From: BS750m-G62 sp046483505
GTDB taxonomy: Bacteria > Planctomycetota > Phycisphaerae > FEN-1346
Length of the DNA stretch: 12,099 nucleotides
Assembly (NCBI GenBank): GCA_046483505.1
Contig: JAWODB010000247.1
Coordinates: forward strand, 1 to 12,099
Direction of reading: 5' to 3'
Of this stretch, positions 6,033 to 12,099 are shown one piece after another. Within the stretch, counting starts at the first letter, position 1. Every line of letters begins with the position of its first letter. A program made the translations under genes and the position numbers. The notes beneath the pieces are model-generated. The model searched no databases. It was not told the origin of the DNA and saw only the letters and a list, made by a program, of their open reading frames with translations.

Positions 6033-6134
6033 TGTCATCCTGAGCGGAGCGAAGGATCTCGCCGTGCGGACAGCCAGAAAGACCAAAGCCACGGCGAGAT
6101 GCTTCGTCGGCCACAGGGCCTCCTCAGCATGACA
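6033..6134. repeat. Inverted-repeat element (TGTCATCCTGAGCG...), copy 2
   Basis: The left end TGTCATCCTGAGCGGAGCG pairs imperfectly with the right end, which reads TGTCATGCTGAGGAGG on the other strand. Inner arms ATCTCGCCGTG and CACGGCGAGAT-like sequence continue the pairing around a central region of roughly 24 bases. The element lies between the YraN-like gene and the divergent lipoprotein gene, so it sits in a promoter region. It is the same family as the element at 3868-4007 but more symmetrical. Confidence 0.8.
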
Positions 6135-6217
6135 GCGTTTTGTCCTTGCCTTGTCGGGGATTCTAGCGGCCGCGACGGTTGCGGGCAAGGCGCCTTGCGG
6201 CCGGCAGGGCAGATGCT

Positions 6218-7432
6218 ATGCTGGCGGCGATGCCTCGCCCGCTCGCCATCCTGCTCCTCGTCCTCCCCGCCGCGGTCGGGGGCTGCGGCTGGTTCGAGCC
6301 GCCGCCGGTCCTGGAGACGGACTTCGAGGCCGATCCCGTCGCCGCCGGGTGGAGGCTCCGGGCCGCGCCCGGCACCGTCCCGGACGGTGCGTGGACGGGC
6401 GGCGGGGCGGCCGGGTCGCGGTGTCTGCGGGTCGGCCGCGGCTACTGGCAGTCGCCCGCCGTGCCCGTCGAGCCGCTCGGGTACTACCGCCTGCGGTTCC
6501 GCTCGGCGGCGTCCCACGAAGGGACCTGGGGGGCGGTCTTCGAGGGCGCGGGCGGCGAGGCCGTCGCGGCCGGGTGCTACGACAGCCTCTACGCCCCGAC
6601 CCGCTGGGATGCCACCGAGGTCTGCCTCCGCGCCCACGCCGAGGCGGGGGAGATGCGGCTGCGGTTCGCGGCCGGCGGCGGGCCGGTGGCCGTCGACGAG
6701 GTCCATCTCGCCCCCGTCGATGCCGAGGCGGTGGCGGCCTGGGCCGACGCCGTCTACGCCCTGCTCCCGCCGCTGGCGCAGGAGCCGCCGGCCGACCGGC
6801 ACCGGTACCTGCCTCGCACGATGACGGCCCTGGCGGCGGGCGAGACGGTGCGGGTCGTCGTCCTGGGCGACTCGATCGCCAACGACCTGTCGCACAGCCT
6901 GTTCGAGGTGCTCGTGGCCCGCGCCTGGCCGGGGGCGCCCCCGGAGGTCGTCACGAGCGTCCGCGGCGGGACGGGGTGCGAGTTCTATCGCCAGGGCGAC
7001 CGCCTCCGGGAGTACGCGCTGCGGCACGGGCCGGACCTGGTGATGATCGCGGGCATCAGCCACGGGTGCGACGCCGAGGCCGTCCGCGACTGCGTCCGGC
7101 AGATACGGGCCGCCGGCGACGCCGACGTGTGGGTCCTGTCCGGCGCGATCGTCTCGCTCGCCTGGATGCAGGAGGACATGGAGGTCCGCACGGGCTTGCC
7201 GGCGGCGGTGGTGGCGGAGGTCTTCCGCGGCTGGCCGGGGCGGCTCGAAGCGATGTGCGCCGAGGAAGGCGTGGAGTACCTGGACCTCAGGGCGGCGTGG
7301 GAAGCGTACCTGGCCGGCTCGCCGCGCCCGCGGGCGTGGTACCAGCGCGACGCCGTCCACGCGAACACGCGGGGCAAGCAGATCCTCGGGCGCATCCTGG
7401 CGGCGTACCTGGGGCCGGCCGAGCCACGATGA
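6218..7432 (+). CDS. Lipoprotein SGNH/GDSL-type hydrolase
   Basis: From the ATG at 6218 the frame encodes 404 residues; AGGG at 6206-6209 is correctly spaced, and the ATG at 6230 is an alternative. The N-terminus has a hydrophobic signal ('LAILLLVLPAAVGGC') ending in a lipobox-like VGG-Cys, so the protein is probably lipid-anchored outside the inner membrane. Residues about 30-175 form a beta-rich region reminiscent of carbohydrate-binding jelly rolls ('ETDFEADPVAAGWRL', 'YYRLRFRSAA'). From about 210 the SGNH hydrolase fold is suggested by 'VVVLGDSIAND' with Ser219 as presumed nucleophile, and by the late 'RDAVHANTRGKQILGRIL' with Asp378 and His381. The intermediate Gly and Asn blocks are less clear. 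Such enzymes are esterases or lipases, often acting on acylated polysaccharides; the substrate is unknown. The gene stands alone between the leftward YraN-like gene and the lower-GC segment. Confidence 0.8.
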   Translation: MLAAMPRPLAILLLVLPAAVGGCGWFEPPPVLETDFEADPVAAGWRLRAAPGTVPDGAWTGGGAAGSRCLRVGRGYWQSPAVPVEPLGYYRLRFRSAASHEGTWGAVFEGAGGEAVAAGCYDSLYAPTRWDATEVCLRAHAEAGEMRLRFAAGGGPVAVDEVHLAPVDAEAVAAWADAVYALLPPLAQEPPADRHRYLPRTMTALAAGETVRVVVLGDSIANDLSHSLFEVLVARAWPGAPPEVVTSVRGGTGCEFYRQGDRLREYALRHGPDLVMIAGISHGCDAEAVRDCVRQIRAAGDADVWVLSGAIVSLAWMQEDMEVRTGLPAAVVAEVFRGWPGRLEAMCAEEGVEYLDLRAAWEAYLAGSPRPRAWYQRDAVHANTRGKQILGRILAAYLGPAEPR

Positions 7433-7516
7433 GCGCATTTCGAGGTCATCTCGGCCGAGGCCAGTCGCTGATAGCATTGTTCGCGCAATCTGGGCATCGA
7501 AGCAGTTTCTCCTTGC

Positions 7517-7539
7517 TTCGCGCAGGAAACCTGCGAGAA
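7517..7539 (+). promoter_or_regulatory. Short hairpin upstream of the ATPase gene
   Basis: TTC-G-CGCAGG, AAA, CCTGCG-A-GAA forms a nine-pair stem with one internal mismatch and a three-base loop, 29 bases before the ATG at 7569. There is no T-tract after it. It could be an operator or a leader hairpin controlling the defence pair, or chance in a GC-rich stretch. Confidence 0.25.
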
Positions 7540-7568
7540 TCCGGCCTTGACTGGGAGGAGGCCGAAGA

Positions 7569-8837
7569 ATGCTGATCGAATTCAGGTTCAAGAACTACCG
7601 CTCATTCCGCGACGAGCAAGTACTCAGCCTGGTGGCCAGTAGCGACAAGGAGCACCAACTTAGTCTCTTTGATACCGGTCGCGTGAAACTCCTGAAGGCG
7701 GCTGCAATCTATGGTCCCAATGCTTCAGGAAAGAGCAATATTGCAAAGGCTCTTAGCTTCATGCAGGGCATGGTGCTGGAATCGGGCGAGCTGGAGCCAA
7801 GTGATCGTATAAGGGCTGAACACTTTGCCCTCGATAACGGAGCGGGGCATGAGCCTAGCGAGTTCGAGGTCACGTTCCTACTCAGCGGAGTCCGCTACCA
7901 GTACGGGTTTAGCCTTACGCGAGAGCGCATATCTTCAGAGTGGCTCATGGCCTTCCCTAAGGGCAGGGCCCAAAGGTGGTTCGAAAGGACCTTAGTTTCG
8001 GGAGAATCGGACTGGTATTTTGGGCCTAACCTTAAAGGGCAGAACGAGAGATTGGCCGATTTTACAAGGCCGAACTCGCTTTTCTTGTCGGTTGCAGTCA
8101 AGCTCAATCACAAACAACTGGCCCCTGTTCTCAACTGGTTTGACGATACACTGGGATTATGGTTGCCTGAATACCCGCTTGAGCGCGCCATCTCATACAC
8201 GGCTCATAGGTCTTCTAAGAACAGGGACTTCAAGGCCAGGCTGGTCAGACTTCTTCGCGATGCCGACTTCGGCATCCATGGCTTCAATATTGAGGAAGAA
8301 GAGGTGCCTAGAGAAGAGGCGGAAAGGCGGCTCCGCGATGAGGCAAAGCCACTGCTTGCAGAGGTAGGCAAAACGGTTACGTTGTTCTCAACCACCTTTC
8401 TTCACCCCGCGATGGCGAGAGACGCTGCCATTGCTTTTCCTCTTGATGAGGAATCCAGAGGAACTCAGCGGCTTTTTGGCTTGGCTGGCCCTTTTCTAGA
8501 CACACTTGAGCGCGGAGCAGTGCTGTTTGTCGATGAACTTGAAGCAAGTCTGCATCCTTTGTTGAGCCGTAAACTGGTGGAGCTTTTCCAGAGGCCGGAG
8601 CTTAACAGACGCAATGCCCAGCTGGTCTTTGCTACCCATGACGTGACCCTTCTTGACCCTGGTCTTCTTCGGAGGGATCAAATCTGGATGACAGAGAAGG
8701 ATTCGCAAGGTGCTACGCACTTGTACCCCCTCTTGGAATACAAGCCGCGCAAGGGAGAGGCATTGCAGAAGGGTTACCTTGCGGGCCGATACGGCGCGCT
8801 GCCGGTATTTGGGGACTTCGATCTGAATGAGTCGTAA
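7569..8837 (+). CDS. AAA/ABC-type ATPase of the RloA (AbiLi-like) family
   Basis: The 422-residue protein starts 'MLIEFRFKNYRSFRDEQVLSL', the beginning typical of SMC/RecF-like AAA_15/AAA_21 ATPases. It has Walker A 'GPNASGKS' (49-56), Walker B 'AVLFVDELEASLHP' with Asp322 and Glu323, and an H-loop 'FATHDVTLL' (His357). 'ESRGTQRLFGL' shortly before Walker B is a plausible signature region. A GGGAGGAGG stretch (7552-7560) is a strong ribosome-binding site. The gene overlaps the RloB-family gene downstream by 11 bases, an arrangement known from RloA/RloB and AbiL abortive-infection systems. In such pairs the ATPase is thought to sense infection or hold and license the partner effector. Base composition is markedly less GC-rich than the neighbours, a sign of horizontal transfer. 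Membership of the family is well supported; function in phage defence is inferred from the pair. Confidence 0.88.
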   Translation: MLIEFRFKNYRSFRDEQVLSLVASSDKEHQLSLFDTGRVKLLKAAAIYGPNASGKSNIAKALSFMQGMVLESGELEPSDRIRAEHFALDNGAGHEPSEFEVTFLLSGVRYQYGFSLTRERISSEWLMAFPKGRAQRWFERTLVSGESDWYFGPNLKGQNERLADFTRPNSLFLSVAVKLNHKQLAPVLNWFDDTLGLWLPEYPLERAISYTAHRSSKNRDFKARLVRLLRDADFGIHGFNIEEEEVPREEAERRLRDEAKPLLAEVGKTVTLFSTTFLHPAMARDAAIAFPLDEESRGTQRLFGLAGPFLDTLERGAVLFVDELEASLHPLLSRKLVELFQRPELNRRNAQLVFATHDVTLLDPGLLRRDQIWMTEKDSQGATHLYPLLEYKPRKGEALQKGYLAGRYGALPVFGDFDLNES

Positions 8838-9498
8838 GCCCCGCACAAAGAGACAGTTGAGGCGCGGGAAGGGACGCCGTGCACCACGTTCCTGTGTCCT
8901 GATTGTCTGCGAAGGAGGCAAGACCGAGCCGCAGTATTTCAGATCCCTTTGCAAGAGCCTCCGGTTGCAGCCGGTCGAGGTTGAGATAATCGGGGACGAA
9001 TGCGGGAGCGACCCGGTCAGCGTAGTGCAGGAGGCCATTAAGCGGCGAAAAGAACGCTCCAAGGGCGCCAGGAAGAGCGGCGTTCAGGTGCCTTACGATG
9101 AGGCGTGGTGTGTGCTGGACGTGGAGAAGTTCGGCAGGAATCGTCAGTTGCCTCAGGCGCTTGATATGGCGACGCAGAACAGAATCACGTTGGCCCTCTC
9201 CAATCCTTGTTTCGAGTTCTGGATTCTCCTGCACTTCGAGCGAGTCGGTAGTTCCTTCCAGGACTGCCAGCAGGTTATCCGCAAGCTCCGGGGCCACTTG
9301 CCCGGCTACCAAAAGGGTGACCCCGATGTGTTCCAGCAGATTGCGGGGCGTCTTGATAACGCCGTGAGCCATGCGGAGCACATCATGAAAACCCAGTGGC
9401 AGCACGAGACGGACGTCTGTCGGAAGGACCCGTCCAGCGAAGTATACCTTCTGGTTCAACTGCTTCAGCAAATCGCGGAGAAGCCTTACGACAGGTGA
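8827..9498 (+). CDS. rloB: RloB-family protein (presumed Toprim-like effector)
   Basis: The frame encodes 223 residues and overlaps the ATPase gene by 11 bases, so translation is probably coupled. The basic N-terminus ('SRKPRTKRQLRRGKGRR') is followed by the RloB hallmark 'VLIVCEGGKTEPQYF' (24-38, Glu29), 'AWCVLDVEKFGRN' (93-105, Asp98 and Glu100) and 'SNPCFEFWILLHFE' (125-138). The Glu and Asp-x-Glu placement is compatible with a Toprim-like metal site, as in OLD-family nucleases, but the DxD commonly expected is DxE here. In known pairs RloB/AbiLii acts with an AAA ATPase to block phage growth, probably by nucleic-acid or tRNA cleavage; the target in this case is unknown. The length is usual for the family and no disruption is seen. 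Alternative non-defence roles cannot be excluded. Confidence 0.88.
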   Translation: MSRKPRTKRQLRRGKGRRAPRSCVLIVCEGGKTEPQYFRSLCKSLRLQPVEVEIIGDECGSDPVSVVQEAIKRRKERSKGARKSGVQVPYDEAWCVLDVEKFGRNRQLPQALDMATQNRITLALSNPCFEFWILLHFERVGSSFQDCQQVIRKLRGHLPGYQKGDPDVFQQIAGRLDNAVSHAEHIMKTQWQHETDVCRKDPSSEVYLLVQLLQQIAEKPYDR

Positions 9499-9555
9499 CT
9501 GGCTGGCCCCTTCTTTGGGCTTGCCGCAGCAGCACCCCGGCCCGTGGATTTTGGG

Positions 9556-9583
9556 TTGCATCCCCCTGCCGCAAGGGTATACT
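9556..9583 (+). promoter_or_regulatory. Sigma-70 type promoter for tRNA-Gly
   Basis: TTGCAT (9556-9561) and TATACT (9578-9583) are separated by 16 bases and closely match the -35 and -10 consensus. Transcription would start near 9590, about 54 bases before the tRNA. It lies in an intergenic gap after the RloB gene and points at the tRNA. Confidence 0.7.
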
Positions 9584-9643
9584 TGAACGCCTGAGGTGGT
9601 CGGTGGGCCCGCAAGGGTGGTCCCGGCCTCGCCAGGGCAGCGA

Positions 9644-9718
9644 GCGGGCGTAGCTCAGGGGTAGAGCGCAACGTTGCCAACGTTGATGTCGTGGGTTCAA
9701 ATCCCATCGCCCGCTCCA
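9644..9718 (+). tRNA. tRNA-Gly(GCC), CCA end encoded
   Basis: A complete 75-base tRNA: acceptor GCGGGCG (9644-9650) pairs with CGCCCGC (9708-9714), followed by discriminator T and encoded CCA. The D-arm is TAGCTCAGGGGTAGAGC-like and the T-arm is GGGTTCAAATCCC. The anticodon stem CAACG/CGTTG encloses TTGCCAA, giving anticodon GCC (9676-9678) and identity glycine. It is preceded by a good promoter and followed by a terminator. Confidence 0.97.
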
Positions 9719-9758
9719 TTCGGATGGCTGCGACAGCGGCTCGGCGACGACCGCGGTA

Positions 9759-9784
9759 CGGGTCCGCAGGAGCCCGCTTTTTTT
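9759..9784 (+). terminator. Rho-independent terminator after tRNA-Gly
   Basis: CGGGTCC, a GCA loop, and GGA-g-CCCG form a seven-pair stem with one bulged G, followed by C and seven T residues (9778-9784). It lies 40 bases past the tRNA and before tig, so it separates the tRNA transcript from the tig operon. Confidence 0.75.
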
Positions 9785-9864
9785 ATGGGACTCCGTTACG
9801 GGGCGGGAGACGGCGGACCGACGAGGGCGGCCGCGCCGGACGAGAAGCGAGGAGCGGTGCACGC

Positions 9865-11283
9865 ATGGACGTGAACGTCGAGACCATAGCCACCTGCAAG
9901 AAGCGGCTCTCGATCACCATCCCGCGGGAGGAGATCGAGGCCAAGTTCGACGAGCGGTTCTCCGAACTGGAGCACGAGGCGTTCGTGCCGGGGTTCCGGC
10001 CGGGCCACGCCCCGCGCCGCCTCATCGAACGCCGCTTCAAGGACGCCGTCACGGAGCAGGTGCGGGCCAAACTCGTCTCCGAGGCGTTCGAGAAGGTCCT
10101 GGAGGAACAGCAGCTCGACGTCGTCGGCGAGCCGGACATCGACCCGGAGAAGATCGAACTGCCCGACGAGGGGCCCATGACCTTCTCGGTGGACCTGGAG
10201 GTCCGGCCCGAGTTCGACCTGCCGGACGATTATTCGAAGATTCCCGTCGACGAGGTCGAGCGGCCCGAGGTGACCGACGAGACCGTCGAGGCGGCCCTGG
10301 AGCGCCTCCGCGAGCAGCAGGGCACGCTCCAGCCCGTCGGCGAGGACGAGGGTGCCGAAGAGCGCGACCTCGTCGTGGCGGACCTGACGATCCAGGCCGG
10401 CGAGGTGATGGTCGTCGACCGGCAGAACGTCCGTCTGCCCGTGCGGGAGGTGGCCATCGAGGGCATCCGCCTGCCCCAGCTGCCCGACCTCCTGACCGGC
10501 GCCACGGCCGGCGAGACGAAGGAAACCACCATCACCATCGGCCAGGAGGCCGACAACGAGGACGTTCGCGGCCAGGAGGCCGACCTGACGGTCAAGGTGA
10601 ACGAGGTGCAGCGTCTGCGGCTGCCGAGCGACGAGGACCTCCTCGAGGCCACGGACCACGAGGACATGGAGTCGCTTCGGGCCACGATCCGCCGGCGGCA
10701 GGAGGCCCGGAGCGAGGCCGACTTCCGCGAGGCCCGCGAGGAGGCCGTCCGCGACTGGCTCCTGGAGCAGATCCAGTTCGACCTGCCGGAGGACCTCGTC
10801 AGCCGTCACGCCAACCGGCTGCTCCAGCGGCGGCTGACGAGCATGCAGTACCGCGGCGTGCCGGCCGACGAACTCGAAGCGCACATGGACGAGATCGCCG
10901 CCGCCACCGGCGACGAGGCCGCCCGCGACCTGCGGCTCCACTTCATCCTGGATGCCATCGCCAAACAGGAGGGCATCGAGGTGACCGACGCCGAGGTCGA
11001 CGCCCGCGTCCGGTTCATGGCGGTCCAGTACGGCCGGAAGGCCGATCACCTGCGCGAGGAGATGGAGGAGTCCGGGGGCCTCGATTCGCTGCGGGCCCAG
11101 ATCCTGGAGGACAAGGTCATCCGCACGCTCCTCGACCGCGCCACCGGCGAAGCGCCGGCGGAGGAAACGGCCGGGGCGGCCGGCGAATCGGACGCCGCCG
11201 AAGGCGAGGCCGAGGCCTCCGACGACGAGGCGGAAGGCGACCCCGAAGCGTCCGGCGACGACGCGGCGCCGGAGTCCACCTGA
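9865..11283 (+). CDS. tig: Trigger factor
   Basis: The 472-residue chaperone binds the ribosome at the tunnel exit and shields nascent chains. The start at 9865 is chosen for AGGAG (9850-9854) and because the conserved domain begins there. The N-terminal ribosome-binding domain (about 1-115) contains the signature 'GFRPGHAP' (43-50). The middle domain (about 150-248) occupies the FKBP-type prolyl isomerase position, but the usual G-G-x-A and 'IPGFE' elements are absent, so isomerase activity is doubtful. The C-terminal arm domain ('LLEQIQFDLPEDLVSRHANRL', then to about 425) is recognisable. The last roughly 45 residues are a low-complexity Ala/Glu/Asp tail beyond the usual end. It is followed by clpP after 56 bases, the classic tig-clpP order, and is probably its operon partner. 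No clear promoter was found between the tRNA-Gly terminator and the start codon. Confidence 0.93.
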   Translation: MDVNVETIATCKKRLSITIPREEIEAKFDERFSELEHEAFVPGFRPGHAPRRLIERRFKDAVTEQVRAKLVSEAFEKVLEEQQLDVVGEPDIDPEKIELPDEGPMTFSVDLEVRPEFDLPDDYSKIPVDEVERPEVTDETVEAALERLREQQGTLQPVGEDEGAEERDLVVADLTIQAGEVMVVDRQNVRLPVREVAIEGIRLPQLPDLLTGATAGETKETTITIGQEADNEDVRGQEADLTVKVNEVQRLRLPSDEDLLEATDHEDMESLRATIRRRQEARSEADFREAREEAVRDWLLEQIQFDLPEDLVSRHANRLLQRRLTSMQYRGVPADELEAHMDEIAAATGDEAARDLRLHFILDAIAKQEGIEVTDAEVDARVRFMAVQYGRKADHLREEMEESGGLDSLRAQILEDKVIRTLLDRATGEAPAEETAGAAGESDAAEGEAEASDDEAEGDPEASGDDAAPEST

Positions 11284-11339
11284 CCCGGCGCCCCGGTCGC
11301 GGCGCCCGCGAGCCCATGCCCGGAAGGACACAGAGCGCC

Positions 11340-11972
11340 ATGCCCCATCCGTTCGACCCGTCGGGCCGCCTGGCCCGGACCATCGACGCCCGGATGCCCC
11401 CGTACCAGCAGCAGCGGTTCCTGACGCTGTCGGACCTGCTGCTCGAGAACCGCATCGTGTTCCTGGAGGGGGTGATCACGGACGCGGTCTCCAACAACGT
11501 CGTCATGAAACTGCTGTACCTGCAGAGCGAGAAGAAGAACCAGGAGATCAGCCTGTACATCAACTCGCCGGGCGGGTACGTCTCGAGCACGATGGCCATT
11601 TACGACACGATCCAGTTCCTGGACGCCCCCGTGGCGACGTACGCCATCGGCCTGTGCGCGAGCGGGGCCGCCCTGCTCCTGGCGGGCGGGACGAAGGAGA
11701 AACGTTACGCCCTGCCGCACGCCAAGGTCATGCTCCATCAGCCGGCCGGCGAGGTGGGCGGGCAGGCGGCCGATATCGAAATCGCCGCCAAGGAGGTCCT
11801 CCGCGACAAGGAGACCCTCATCGGCCTCTTCGCCAGGCACACCGGCCAGCCGCCCGAGAAGATCCGCGAGGAGACCGAACGCGACCGCTACTTCTCCGCC
11901 GCCGAGGCCAAGGAGTACGGCCTCGTGGACGAGGTGCTCGAACACGACGAGGCGGAAGAGAAGAAAGAGTAG
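11340..11972 (+). CDS. clpP: ATP-dependent Clp protease proteolytic subunit
   Basis: The 210-residue protein is the barrel-forming serine peptidase that degrades substrates fed by ClpX or ClpA. The catalytic triad is complete: Ser108 in 'YAIGLCASGAALLLAGG', His133 in 'ALPHAKVMLHQPAG', and Asp182 in 'ERDRYFSAAEAKEYGLVD'. The family signatures 'LYINSPGG' (72-79) and 'MAIYDTIQ' (85-92) are present. The usual Met after the catalytic Ser is replaced by Gly ('ASGAA'). The start at 11340 is supported by GGAAGGA at 11322-11328; the ATG at 11316 is a possible alternative. The N-terminus is a few residues longer than in E. coli mature ClpP, consistent with a short propeptide. It follows tig closely, as in many bacteria where clpX then follows. 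Confidence 0.95.
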   Translation: MPHPFDPSGRLARTIDARMPPYQQQRFLTLSDLLLENRIVFLEGVITDAVSNNVVMKLLYLQSEKKNQEISLYINSPGGYVSSTMAIYDTIQFLDAPVATYAIGLCASGAALLLAGGTKEKRYALPHAKVMLHQPAGEVGGQAADIEIAAKEVLRDKETLIGLFARHTGQPPEKIREETERDRYFSAAEAKEYGLVDEVLEHDEAEEKKE

Positions 11973-11990
11973 GCCAGCGCCACTTTGTGC

Positions 11991-12062
11991 GCGGCGGGTC
12001 TCCGTACCCCCCGCGCTCTAAGCCCCGATTTCAGATGGGCGCGACGGGTACGGAGAGCCGCC
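11991..12062. repeat. Long inverted repeat downstream of clpP
   Basis: GGCGGGTCTCCGTACCC (11993-12009) and GGGTACGGAGAGCCGCC (12046-12062) are inverted copies with 16 of 17 positions matching, and pairing can continue with one wobble beyond the outer ends. The 36-base loop contains no long T-tract. It could be a transcript-processing or attenuation stem in the clpP leader or trailer, or a cruciform. Confidence 0.75.
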
Positions 12063-12087
12063 ACGCATCAGAAACCGAGGGCCGACC

Positions 12088-12099
12088 GTGACCCCCCGC
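12088..12099 (+). CDS. Possible start of the next gene (4 codons visible)
   Basis: A GTG at 12088 follows GAGGG (12077-12081) at a suitable distance and opens a frame to the window end. The context after tig and clpP would suit clpX or a second clpP, but four codons are far too few to identify anything. It could equally be untranslated sequence. Confidence 0.25.

Noticed and set aside
6035..7591. Leftward 518-codon open frame
   Set aside because: It is the antisense shadow of the SGNH hydrolase gene with Arg/Pro/Gly-rich composition and no domain.
7433..9643. Integration of the defence pair at the tRNA-Gly 3' end
   Set aside because: The pair lies on the 5' side of the tRNA, no recombinase is next to it, and no repeat of the tRNA end was found at the other boundary.
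9383..9862. Leftward frames across tRNA-Gly with 'GRWDLNPRHQRWQRCALPLSY'-like translation
   Set aside because: It is another common false protein from antisense translation of tRNA-Gly; no ribosome-binding site or domain supports it.
9796..11331. Leftward 511-codon open frame
   Set aside because: It is the antisense shadow of tig, which has clear chaperone motifs and a ribosome-binding site.

Overview
The window is very GC-rich, has dense codon-biased genes and carries several kinds of short intergenic repeat. The TatD-radical SAM fusion, the tRNA-Gly/tig/clpP block, the divergent trigger factor, the heptanucleotide repeats and the sigma-like/serine-recombinase module together suggest a bacterium of the Planctomycetota, probably from a metagenome. 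That placement is inference; no rRNA or other decisive marker is present.

Layout. (1) Positions 1 to about 2763 look like the terminal part of an integrated genetic element. It has the 5' end of a leftward PD-(D/E)XK-type nuclease gene, a divergent control region packed with inverted repeats (303-400), and a tightly coupled rightward operon: a sigma-70-like regulator, a small unknown protein and a large serine recombinase. The recombinase reading frame ends inside the 3' end of a leftward tRNA-Pro(GGG) gene (2763-2839), which marks the likely attachment site. A terminator-like hairpin for the tRNA lies within the last codons of the recombinase gene. (2) Positions 2840-4060 are gene-poor. They hold a truncated transposase fragment and a 140-bp inverted-repeat element. 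(3) Positions 4061-6134 hold a leftward YraN-like nuclease-fold gene followed by a TatD metallohydrolase fused to a radical SAM domain. Heptamer repeats lie between them and a second inverted-repeat element lies upstream. (4) A rightward lipoprotein SGNH/GDSL hydrolase occupies 6218-7432. (5) Positions 7433-9498 have visibly lower GC and encode an AAA/ABC-type ATPase overlapping an RloB-family gene. This resembles the RloA/RloB (AbiL-like) two-gene phage-defence cassettes. (6) From 9556 onward is a housekeeping block: a good promoter, tRNA-Gly(GCC) with a terminator, tig (trigger factor) and clpP. A long inverted repeat follows clpP, and a possible next start codon lies at the window edge.

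How the parts relate. tig and clpP form a classic protein-folding and proteolysis neighbourhood. The recombinase operon, with its sigma-like gene and operator-like repeats, looks like a self-regulated integration module. The RloA/RloB-like pair is accessory, as judged from base composition and from its position between a core gene and a tRNA. The strongest candidates for follow-up are the recombinase/tRNA-Pro junction with its control region, and the defence pair.
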